Below, piece after piece: positions 31,119 through 38,127 of a stretch of 38,127 nt of DNA (its first letter is position 1; each line of letters begins with the position of its first letter). A program made the translations under genes and the position numbers. The stretch spans positions 1 through 38,127 of the forward strand of contig JAENYV010000008.1 of assembly GCA_016841605.1 (NCBI GenBank), read 5' to 3'. The DNA is from Dethiobacter alkaliphilus (GTDB lineage: Bacteria > Bacillota > Dethiobacteria > DTU022 > UBA8154). The notes beneath the pieces are model-generated. The model made no database searches and had not been told where the DNA came from. It saw nothing but the letters and a program-made list of their open reading frames with translations.

Positions 31119-31426
31119 ATGTATAGTTCTCCTCTATCTTTTCAATTTAGTCTACATAAGCAAAACTTAAATTACATTGGTTTAAAAATAGGTCGAATTT
31201 CTGCAATTGATTTAACTGTAAAAAAATGTGAAAAAGTTTATTTAATTGGCTAAGCTTGTGTTCGACTATTACCGTTAGAGGAAGGCGGTGATTGCTTTTT
31301 GTGTTTTTAAAAAAAGAATAATCTATATTGAAAAACCGGTTAATTCAGTTGTCTATCATTAATTAAAGGTGAGGCTTTAACTGTTTTAACAGATTAAGTT
31401 TTATTATTTTATAAGGGGGATATCAA
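31119..31426. other. AT-rich divergent intergenic region
   Basis: This 308-base gap separates the HD-GYP gene from the large surface-protein gene. I see the GAGGAG ribosome-binding site of the former and AAGGGGG (about 31411) of the latter. I find no convincing promoter pair, riboswitch or small gene. No c-di-GMP riboswitch consensus was recognised, despite the neighbouring signalling gene. Confidence 0.35.
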
Positions 31427-34400
31427 GTGACGACCGGTATTTACAAAAAAATTGGTTTGTTTACAGCTTTATTATTTATGGCATTCCTTCTTTTCGGGCA
31501 ATGTTTCTATCCTCTTAACAGGGCTGAGGGAACTGAAGCAACAGGTCCGGCAACTTTAACTCTTACTGGTGATTTACCGATATCTTTTTATACGGGGGAT
31601 AATTTTGATCTTAATCAACTTAAGCTTACCGGGCAAGATGGGGATGGGCTTTCTTATGACCTGACCGATCACACTATTCTCTGGGAGAGCAGTACCCCGG
31701 TTGTAGCCTTTGTGTACGGGGATGTATTAACCGCAGTGGAGCCGGGTCAAACCCAGGTAACCGCTTCTGTAGAGGGTGTAAGAAGTAATCCTTTGAATTT
31801 TACAGTCGCTTCCGATCCGGCAGTAGCAGAGGTAGCGGTAAGTAGTATTGAAATTTCAGGTCCGGCAAATATTCTTGTGCCCATAAGCGGGACAGATACT
31901 GCTTCTTATACAGCAATTGTCAGGGATCAAGACGGTAATGAAATGACTGAAGAGAGCGTCGTTTGGTCCGTGCAGGATCCGGTTTCCGGAGGTGCTGTGC
32001 CGGGTTTGTCTGTAGATCCGCTCTCCGGGGTAGTGGAAGTTGACAGTACCGTTCAAGCGACTGAATTCAATTTAAAAGCTACTTCAAATACGGACAATTC
32101 AGTCTATCTAATAATGAAAATAGATTTAAATATTTATCTAACCGGTAAAGTGATAAACTTTCTGACCGGTTCGGAGGTGCCCGGAGCCCGGATTCAGATG
32201 GGGTCAGAGCAAGCAATAGCCGATGCTGCCGGTAATTATATTTTTACAGAAATAAGTATTGGTAATTCATATAGTCTCACAGTTTCCGCAGACGGTTTCC
32301 GTTCGCGGACTGTTGGCCCAATTTACATCAGCGAGAGTTGTAGTATCAGGCAAAATATCGGAGTTACTCCCCAAAATGTGGATGTGGGAAATATACAAGG
32401 TTATATTTCTTATGTAGCCACCGGTTCTAATCTTGCCAACGTCGAGGTAAAGTTAGATGACCTGATCTATGTACGTTCGGACAGCTCCGGTTTTTATCGG
32501 ATATCCGATGTTCCAGTAGGTAAAACAAGTACTTTAAGTGTAAGCTGTATCAACTATCTGCCTCGAGTAGTTAACGGAATTCGGGCAGGAGAGGAGATGG
32601 ATTTTGCTCTGGCCCGGGTTGATGATCCGGTGGGCTATATCAGCGGAAAAGTGACAAACCTAACAAATGGATCCGGTATCCCCCGGGCCAGAGTTAGTGC
32701 CGGCTTTGGGTTGGTAGCCATTACAGATGAAGAAGGTAATTATACCCTTGATAACCTGCCGGAAGGTTCTTACTGCTTGCAGGCCTACAGCGACAACTAT
32801 GAATCAGCAACCGCGGCGGCAGCGGTAACCAGCGGTGATACGGGAGTTTATAATCTGGAACTAAAGCCGAATGCGGGTGCCGGCTGGATAAGCGGACAGG
32901 TCTGGAATATTGAAGATACCGGTCAAAGGCTAAACGGAGCACTGGTTACTATTGGCGATAAAACGGTGATGACCCAGCGTAGACCGGGTCAATATAATTC
33001 TTATTATGAGATGGGCTACTATTTTATAAAAGGTATAGCTCCCGGTAATTACGAGATAGCAGTGAGTCTGGACGGCTACCACAGCCGCCAAACTAGTGCG
33101 GTGACGATCGAACAGGGTGCCGGGACGAACTTTAACATAGCTCTTACGCCGGCTACTGTCGGTATAACTTTAACGGGGATAGTGAAAAGTTCTCTTGACG
33201 GGACGCCGCTGGCGGGAGCTAAGGTTTGGGTTAGCGATGGGACCTATGTCTTGAGTGACAGTGAAGGAAGATACACAATTACTGACTTGCCGACCGGTAG
33301 TTACGATATCTCGGCCTCTCGTTCAGGCTACCGGGAACGAAGGCTAAATGCGGTACCAATATATGGGAATGACGGATCGACATTTGAAAGGAATATTGCT
33401 CTCACCCCGCAAAATATTGATGTCGAAGATATTCAAGGTTATGTGAGCTATAGTGCTACCGGGGCTAATCTTGCGGGTGTTCTTATGGAGTTGGATGACG
33501 GTATGCTGGTGCATACAGACAGCTCCGGTTTTTATCGGATATCCGATGTTCCGGTAGGACGGTCTTTTACCCTTATGGCCAGTAGTATTAATTATGTATC
33601 CAGAGCAGTTAGCGGAATTCGGGCAGGAGATGATATGGATTTTGCTCTGGCCCGGGTTGATGATCCGGTGGGCCATATCAGCGGAAAAGTCACCAACTTA
33701 ACAAATGGAGCCGGTATCCCCCGGGCCAGAGTTAGTGTCGGCTTTGGGTTGGTAGCCATTACAGATGAAGAGGGTAATTATAATCTGGATAACCTGCCGG
33801 AGGGATCTTATTGCTTGCAGGCCTACAGCGGCAACTATGAATCAGTAACAGCGGCGGCAGCAGTAGCCAGCGGCGATACGGCAGTTTATAATCTGGAATT
33901 AAAGCCGAATGCGGGTGCCGGCTGGATAAGCGGACAGGTCTGGAATATTGAAGATACCGGTCAAAGGCTAAACGGAGCACTGGTTACTATTGGCGATAAA
34001 ACGGTGATGACCCAGCGTAGACCGGGTCAATATAATTCTTATTATGAGATGGGCTACTATTTTATAAAAGGTATAGCTCCCGGTAATTACGAGATAGCAG
34101 TGAGTCTGGACGGCTACCACAGCCGCCAAACTAGTGCGGTGACGATCGAACAGGGTGCCGGGACGAACTTTAACATAGCTCTTACGCCGGCTACTGTCGG
34201 TATAACTTTAACGGGGATAGTGAAAAGTTCTCTTGACGGGACGCCGCTGGCGGGAGCTAAGGTTTGGGTTAGCGATGGGACCTATGTCTTGAGTGACAGT
34301 GAAGGAAGATACACAATTACTGACTTACCAACCGATAGTTACGATATCACGGCTTCTCGTTCAGGCTACCGGGAACGAAAATTAAATGATGTATGGATAA

Positions 34401-36241
34401 CTTCTGATGCTGGGGCTGCCTTTGAACAGAATATTGCCCTCACTCCGCAAAATATTGATGTTAAAAATATTCAGGGTTATGTAAGTTATATTACTACCGG
34501 GGTTAATCTTGCAGGGGTTCGTGTAGAGTTGGCTGACGGTATGCTGGCGCATACAGACAGCTCCGGTTTTTATCGGATATCCGATATTCCGGTAGGTCAG
34601 TCGTTTAGCCTTACGGCCAGTAACGTAAATTATCTAACGCGGCAGGTAAACGGAATTCGGGCCGGAGAAGAAATGGACTTTGCTCTGGCCAGGCTGGATG
34701 ACCCGGTAGGGAGTATCAGCGGAAAGGTAACCAACGCCACTAGCGGGGTCTCTACCGCCGGCATTCGGGTAAGTGCCGGGTTTGGCCTGGTAGCTATTAC
34801 CGATGGGGAAGGCAATTATCTCCTTGAAAGTCTGCCGGAAGACACCTACTATTTACAAGCTTTTCGCAATGGCTTTGAATCATCTACCGCGGTTGTTAAT
34901 GTATTAAGCGGCAATACGGTTAGTCGGGATTTAAATTTATTGCCTTATCCCAGTGTCGGGAAGATCAATGGTTATGTGTTTAATGCTCAAGATAATAGCA
35001 GGCTGAATGGAGCCTTAATCAGTATCGGTAGTAAAACTGTCATGACCCAGCGTAAGCCGGGGCAGTATAACTCTTCTTACGAATACGGTTATTATTTTAT
35101 TAACGGTTTAATACCCGGTACTTACCAGGTAACTGCTGTTCTTCCCGGTTTTCAGACTTTTACCGGCCAGATAACTATCCCGGCTTTGGGAACTGCTTCC
35201 TATAATGTTACTCTGCAACCGCGATCACCCGATGCTTCGCTTGAAATCATAAACACATCACCGGGCAGTAATACAACCCGGGTGCCGGCAGATACGGAAA
35301 TAGTTCTTGAATTTACAGAGTTATTACAGACTGTCGATCCGTACGGGATCAGCATCGAGGCTAATAACGAGGAAATTACTTATTCATGGGAAATTAAGGA
35401 GAATAAGCTTATACTTAAGCCGCAAAGCGATCTTCCTGACGGCATTGATTGCGAAGTTAGTATTGCGGCTCATTCGGTGGAAGATGTTCGGGGGGTAGCA
35501 TTGCAAGAGGCATACAGCTTTAGTTTCCGCACCATCGATGCTCATCGCCCCAAGGTTAGTTTTTCTCCGAATTTTATTACAGCGTTAATGGCTGAAGGCC
35601 AGGAATTTAAGGTGGATGTAATCCTTTCCGGTTTATTGGAAGGGCAAACTATCCTGGGTATGTATGATTTAATTAGCTTCGATCCTAATGCTTTGGATAT
35701 ACTAGGTATTGAGGTACCGGAAGATGCCATATTACAGCCACTGCTGAATTCTTCCGGATCTGAATTGATTTCCTACGATAATGTTACCGGTCTGATTGAA
35801 GTTAATTTAGCTCGAGCAAATGTAGATTACCCGGGAAATAGCGGAGTGGTTTGTCAGATAACTATGAAAGCAAAGAATGAGAGTGCCCTGACTACCTTAA
35901 ATCACCAGGAGATTAAGCTTAGAGACGGAAGGGGTGCATTTATTGATGTAGTAACAGAACCTGCTACAGTTACTACTTACGGCTTAATTGGTGATTTTAA
36001 TAAAGATGAAAAGATCGATTTTGAAGATTTGATGATTCTAATGTTATCCTGGAAACATGAGGCAGGGCATGCCGGCTGGGATGAGGTATTAACTGAGGTT
36101 CCCGGTTCTCCTTTTAATCGGGTGGATATCGGACCGATGAGTGGAGCTTATCCTAGCTTTACCTTGAATCCGGACGGTAAAGTTGACTTTGAGGATCTCA
36201 TGGTCTTTGCTATGATGTGGAATTGGGTCAGAGGTCAGTAA
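31427..36241 (+). CDS. Giant secreted surface protein: Ig-like, CarboxypepD-reg repeats, cohesin, dockerin
   Basis: This is a 1604-residue exported protein. The start is GTG 31427 with AAGGGGG upstream, and the signal peptide ends near residue 31. Order: two Ig-like regions (about 40-230, Big_2 type); about twelve carboxypeptidase-regulatory-like beta-sandwich domains (about 235-1264), mostly within three copies of a 346-residue unit; a Big_5/SbsA-like domain (about 1273-1370); a cohesin-like domain (about 1375-1515); and a dockerin-like end (about 1522-1604). The dockerin shows DFNKDEKIDFED and LNPDGKVDFED calcium loops, the second lacking the first acidic ligand, with a DIGPMSG linker between. 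Likely a long stalk or adhesin able to join other cohesin/dockerin partners; two cohesin genes follow directly. Confidence 0.88.
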   Translation: MTTGIYKKIGLFTALLFMAFLLFGQCFYPLNRAEGTEATGPATLTLTGDLPISFYTGDNFDLNQLKLTGQDGDGLSYDLTDHTILWESSTPVVAFVYGDVLTAVEPGQTQVTASVEGVRSNPLNFTVASDPAVAEVAVSSIEISGPANILVPISGTDTASYTAIVRDQDGNEMTEESVVWSVQDPVSGGAVPGLSVDPLSGVVEVDSTVQATEFNLKATSNTDNSVYLIMKIDLNIYLTGKVINFLTGSEVPGARIQMGSEQAIADAAGNYIFTEISIGNSYSLTVSADGFRSRTVGPIYISESCSIRQNIGVTPQNVDVGNIQGYISYVATGSNLANVEVKLDDLIYVRSDSSGFYRISDVPVGKTSTLSVSCINYLPRVVNGIRAGEEMDFALARVDDPVGYISGKVTNLTNGSGIPRARVSAGFGLVAITDEEGNYTLDNLPEGSYCLQAYSDNYESATAAAAVTSGDTGVYNLELKPNAGAGWISGQVWNIEDTGQRLNGALVTIGDKTVMTQRRPGQYNSYYEMGYYFIKGIAPGNYEIAVSLDGYHSRQTSAVTIEQGAGTNFNIALTPATVGITLTGIVKSSLDGTPLAGAKVWVSDGTYVLSDSEGRYTITDLPTGSYDISASRSGYRERRLNAVPIYGNDGSTFERNIALTPQNIDVEDIQGYVSYSATGANLAGVLMELDDGMLVHTDSSGFYRISDVPVGRSFTLMASSINYVSRAVSGIRAGDDMDFALARVDDPVGHISGKVTNLTNGAGIPRARVSVGFGLVAITDEEGNYNLDNLPEGSYCLQAYSGNYESVTAAAAVASGDTAVYNLELKPNAGAGWISGQVWNIEDTGQRLNGALVTIGDKTVMTQRRPGQYNSYYEMGYYFIKGIAPGNYEIAVSLDGYHSRQTSAVTIEQGAGTNFNIALTPATVGITLTGIVKSSLDGTPLAGAKVWVSDGTYVLSDSEGRYTITDLPTDSYDITASRSGYRERKLNDVWITSDAGAAFEQNIALTPQNIDVKNIQGYVSYITTGVNLAGVRVELADGMLAHTDSSGFYRISDIPVGQSFSLTASNVNYLTRQVNGIRAGEEMDFALARLDDPVGSISGKVTNATSGVSTAGIRVSAGFGLVAITDGEGNYLLESLPEDTYYLQAFRNGFESSTAVVNVLSGNTVSRDLNLLPYPSVGKINGYVFNAQDNSRLNGALISIGSKTVMTQRKPGQYNSSYEYGYYFINGLIPGTYQVTAVLPGFQTFTGQITIPALGTASYNVTLQPRSPDASLEIINTSPGSNTTRVPADTEIVLEFTELLQTVDPYGISIEANNEEITYSWEIKENKLILKPQSDLPDGIDCEVSIAAHSVEDVRGVALQEAYSFSFRTIDAHRPKVSFSPNFITALMAEGQEFKVDVILSGLLEGQTILGMYDLISFDPNALDILGIEVPEDAILQPLLNSSGSELISYDNVTGLIEVNLARANVDYPGNSGVVCQITMKAKNESALTTLNHQEIKLRDGRGAFIDVVTEPATVTTYGLIGDFNKDEKIDFEDLMILMLSWKHEAGHAGWDEVLTEVPGSPFNRVDIGPMSGAYPSFTLNPDGKVDFEDLMVFAMMWNWVRGQ
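32372..33409 (+). repeat. Tandem repeat unit copy 1 (1038 bp)
   Basis: This is the first full copy of a 1038-bp, 346-codon unit that encodes four CarboxypepD-reg-like domains. It begins at CAAAATGTGGATGTG. The stretch 32862-33288 is identical base for base to 33900-34326 in copy 2. Confidence 0.88.
33410..34447 (+). repeat. Tandem repeat unit copy 2 (1038 bp)
   Basis: Second full copy, exactly 1038 bases after copy 1, starting CAAAATATTGATGTC. It differs from copy 1 by scattered substitutions outside the identical 427-bp stretch. Confidence 0.88.
34448..35220 (+). repeat. Tandem repeat unit copy 3 (partial, diverged)
   Basis: The third copy starts exactly 1038 bases after copy 2 but holds only about three of the four domains. 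It is clearly more diverged, for example in SISGKVTNATSGVSTAGIRVSAGFGLVAIT. Confidence 0.82.
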
Positions 36242-36295
36242 TGTCGCTAATATCTTTCTTTGCCTAAATGATCAGTGGAGAGGCGGTAAGTAAGA

Positions 36296-37390
36296 ATGAG
36301 AAAGCCGAGATTGAATAGACTTAGTAAACTGACCGGGTTGCTTATGCTATTCCTATTAATGAGTATTTATGGGGTTGAAGCGATTGCCGCTTCAACCCCA
36401 GCTCTTTCCTTTCAAGCCTCAACCCTTGCGGTCACAGAGGGCGAATATTTTTCCATTACTCTTCGCCTGGAAAATTTATCCCAAAATTTGATGGGTTTTA
36501 GCGGAGTTATTGAATACGATCCGGCTCTAGCTCGTTTGGAAGGTGTAGCAGAACCGGTGGGCGGCTCACTTCTTAGCCCTTTTCTTTTCAATCTTCCTGA
36601 AATAAATCAGGAAGAGGGTAGGGTAAACATCGATGCGGTAAGAGAAGGATCCTTATTACAAGAAGAGTCGGGGGACCTTTTCACCTTGAACTTTCTAGCC
36701 TTGAAAGAGGGCAGTTTCCGACCCGAATACTTGCAAGTACAGTTAAGGGATACTTTCAATGCCCCGATTGATTATATGATACAAGCATGCCCCAATGTAA
36801 AAGTGATGCCTCTTGCCACGGGGGATTTGTCGGGAAATACGAATCAATCAGAGGAAACAGTTGATACCGGAGGAAGCGGCTTTTCAACCGGGGAGGCGGT
36901 AGCTCACTCCAGTTCGGCAGTTAATTCGGAGAGTAAAGGCGCATCTCAGCAGGAGGCTGCTTTGCCGGACCAGGATAAAAAACCGGATTCAGACATCGCA
37001 CAGTCAACCAGGATCGAGCTGGTTATTGGAAGCCGGATTGCCACAATTAATCGGCAAGACGTATCTCTGGATGCGGCTCCTTATCTATTTAAGGCTCGGA
37101 CTTATGGGCCGTTGCGTTTTATTGCTGAGAGTCTGGGTGCAACTGTAAATTGGGATCCTGTGCTGCGTAAAATTAAAATTTCCCAGGGAGAAACCTGCCT
37201 AGAAATGTTTGTCGACAGTAAACTTTATTATAAAAATAAGAAACAACACTCTATGGATGTGGCACCGGTGATTACACCTGCAGGTAAAACTATGGTTCCC
37301 TTTCGTTTTGTTGCCGAAGCATTAGATGTGAAGGTGGACTGGGATGATAAAAATAAAAAAGTTACGATTGACTTAAATTCAGAACAATAA
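36296..37390 (+). CDS. Secreted cohesin protein with copper-amine-oxidase-N domain
   Basis: This 364-residue exported protein has a signal peptide ending near EAIAAS, followed by a cohesin-like domain (about 34-170; SFQASTLAVTEGEYFSITLRLEN, LMGFSGVIEYDPALARLEG). After a Ser/Gly/Glu-rich linker (about 180-235) comes a C-terminal copper amine oxidase N-like domain (about 240-362; TYGPLRFIAESLGATVNWD, MVPFRFVAEALDVKVDWD). Catalytic amine oxidase residues are not expected in this small domain, which acts as a surface or stalk module. It follows the dockerin protein by 54 bases and is probably co-transcribed with it, so it is a natural partner for that dockerin. A perfect 12-bp hairpin lies inside its signal-peptide codons. 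Confidence 0.85.
   Translation: MRKPRLNRLSKLTGLLMLFLLMSIYGVEAIAASTPALSFQASTLAVTEGEYFSITLRLENLSQNLMGFSGVIEYDPALARLEGVAEPVGGSLLSPFLFNLPEINQEEGRVNIDAVREGSLLQEESGDLFTLNFLALKEGSFRPEYLQVQLRDTFNAPIDYMIQACPNVKVMPLATGDLSGNTNQSEETVDTGGSGFSTGEAVAHSSSAVNSESKGASQQEAALPDQDKKPDSDIAQSTRIELVIGSRIATINRQDVSLDAAPYLFKARTYGPLRFIAESLGATVNWDPVLRKIKISQGETCLEMFVDSKLYYKNKKQHSMDVAPVITPAGKTMVPFRFVAEALDVKVDWDDKNKKVTIDLNSEQ
36371..36399. repeat. 12-bp perfect hairpin inside signal-peptide codons
   Basis: GGGGTTGAAGCG (36371-36382) pairs perfectly with CGCTTCAACCCC (36388-36399) around a 5-base loop. It falls within the codons for the signal-peptide end of the cohesin gene and is followed by a T-rich stretch (CTCTTTCCTTTC). 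Confidence 0.6.
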
Positions 37391-37488
37391 TGCAGGTTAT
37401 CTATTTGTAGCACATGTTTGAAAGAATGTTGACTTATCTCAGCTTTCTGTGTTTTAACAATAGGAAATCAATCAGGAGTGAGATTAAA

Positions 37489-38127
37489 GTGAAGAATGAT
37501 AAACTTACTTTTTCAGTAAGGATGTTAGCTATTTCTCTATGGATTATTTTAATGACTTTAATTTTAATAACAATTGTGCCAGGGATGGTGACTGCCCAGG
37601 AAATAGTAACGGTGGTTAAAATAGAGCCTGGTCCCATTATTGATAATCAAATAACTGCAGATATAAAAATTGAAAATTTACCATCGGAACAGAAGGTAAT
37701 GGGATTTCATTTGAAACTGGGCTTTGATCCGTCTGTATTGCAGTACAAATTTTTCAGCAAAGGCAGTTATTTTTCTCAAACTCAGTTTTGGCCAGACCCG
37801 GATGTAAATCAGGATGATGGATATATTGTTACTGACCTTGGTAGGGATCCCAATACTTTACTTGATCCATCAGGAACAATTTTAAGCATTACCTTCGATG
37901 TTATCAGTGAAAGGGTCAGCTTCCTTACTCTTCCTGAAGTTTATCTGCGCGATGAGGCTAATAATGATATTGATTTGCTGAAAGAGCCGGCACAAATAGG
38001 TACCGGCAGTCTTGAATGTAGATCGGTAAGCCCCCTAGAGGATATTGAAGTAGCGAAAGGGACAGAGAAAGCAGCTATAGGACTACCATCGACAGTAGAA
38101 GTAACCCTGGAAGATGACTCAACAATG
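37489..38127 (+). CDS. Secreted cohesin protein, 3' end outside window
   Basis: This gene is partial: 213 codons are visible, open to the window edge. The start is GTG 37489 after AGGAGTGAG. A signal peptide or anchor (SVRMLAISLWIILMTLILITIVPGMVTAQ) precedes a cohesin-like domain (about 45-180; ITADIKIENLPSEQKVMGFHLKLGFDPSVLQY, later ILSITFDVISERVSFLTLPEVYLRD). The last visible stretch (SPLEDIEVAKGTEKAAIGLPSTVEVTLED) matches the start of a Big_4-type Ig-like domain. It follows the previous cohesin gene by 98 bases on the same strand, so it likely belongs to the same surface cluster. Confidence 0.82.
   Translation, partial: MKNDKLTFSVRMLAISLWIILMTLILITIVPGMVTAQEIVTVVKIEPGPIIDNQITADIKIENLPSEQKVMGFHLKLGFDPSVLQYKFFSKGSYFSQTQFWPDPDVNQDDGYIVTDLGRDPNTLLDPSGTILSITFDVISERVSFLTLPEVYLRDEANNDIDLLKEPAQIGTGSLECRSVSPLEDIEVAKGTEKAAIGLPSTVEVTLEDDSTM

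Noticed and set aside
31119-31426. Cyclic-di-GMP riboswitch in front of the giant surface protein, suggested by the neighbouring HD-GYP gene.
   Set aside because: I could not find the conserved GEMM-type core or a terminator switch in this AT-rich gap. A covariance-model search would settle it.
32372-35220. Regular long repeats considered as a CRISPR array or an integrated repeat element.
   Set aside because: The period is 1038 bases, the frame stays open throughout and the units encode beta-sandwich domains, so this is an internal protein repeat.
35550-38127. Cellulosome scaffold locus.
   Set aside because: There are no carbohydrate-binding modules, no glycoside hydrolases and only one dockerin, so a cellulosome is not supported.

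Overview
The window looks like part of the chromosome of an anaerobic Clostridia-type Firmicute, most like the Peptococcaceae / Desulfotomaculum-Pelotomaculum group. This is inferred from gene content, not from a marker gene. The supporting signs are strong Shine-Dalgarno sites with frequent TTG/GTG starts, sigma-A promoters, two cytoplasmic pterin-metalloenzyme cassettes, a sigma-54 activator, copper-amine-oxidase-N type surface domains and non-cellulosomal cohesin/dockerin proteins. No rRNA, tRNA, CRISPR array or prophage was seen. Base composition is uneven: the first ~4.7 kb and the transposase at 28.5 kb are visibly AT-richer than the 15.6-28.4 kb block.

Region 1 (1-9.3 kb) is an uptake-plus-redox island. 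A tripartite TRAP transporter (dctP-dctQ-dctM type) and a FadR-type GntR regulator lie on the + strand. Facing them on the - strand are an FAD/NAD oxidoreductase, a molybdopterin oxidoreductase, a four-cluster ferredoxin subunit and the C-terminal remnant of a moeA gene. The TRAP promoter (231-295) and the promoter of the minus-strand redox operon (9289-9225) align without gaps at 48 of 65 bases. The -35 element, the -10 spacing and an imperfect TTGTC-N9-GACAA dyad are all in register. The transporter and the redox enzyme are therefore probably co-regulated as one pathway: import of an organic acid, then its redox conversion.

Region 2 (9.4-13.5 kb) is envelope-related. It holds a FlaA1/CapD-type membrane nucleotide-sugar dehydratase/epimerase and a VanZ-family protein, flanked by two minus-strand genes for unrelated-looking but similarly built membrane-anchored acidic/helical proteins.

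Region 3 (13.6-20.8 kb) is a sigma-54 controlled operon. A PAS-AAA-Fis activator is followed by a good -24/-12 promoter with upstream inverted repeats. Then come a 63-aa cysteine-containing protein, an FAD/NAD subunit, an aldehyde:ferredoxin oxidoreductase (AOR) catalytic subunit, a 16-cysteine ferredoxin subunit and a phenylacetate-CoA ligase. The set matches the three-subunit AorABC plan of tungsten aldehyde oxidoreductases plus a ligase for the acid product, which suggests aryl-aldehyde to aryl-CoA metabolism. A strong terminator closes the operon.

Region 4 (20.8-26 kb) is an RND efflux operon (lipoprotein adaptor, pump, TetR regulator) with its own sigma-A promoter and terminator. Region 5 (26-31.1 kb) has a secreted 14-repeat beta-propeller protein with a copper-amine-oxidase-N domain, a REP-type Y1 transposase bracketed by 27-bp inverted repeats, and a GAF/HD-GYP signalling protein.

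Region 6 (31.4 kb to the end) encodes cell-surface proteins. The first is a 1604-aa protein with Ig-like domains, about twelve carboxypeptidase-regulatory-like domains in a 1038-bp tandem repeat, a cohesin-like domain and a dockerin. It is followed by two further cohesin proteins, the last running off the window. The most interesting signals are the shared promoter module of region 1, the sigma-54/AOR operon with its small unknown first gene, and the cohesin/dockerin surface cluster with a recently homogenised repeat.
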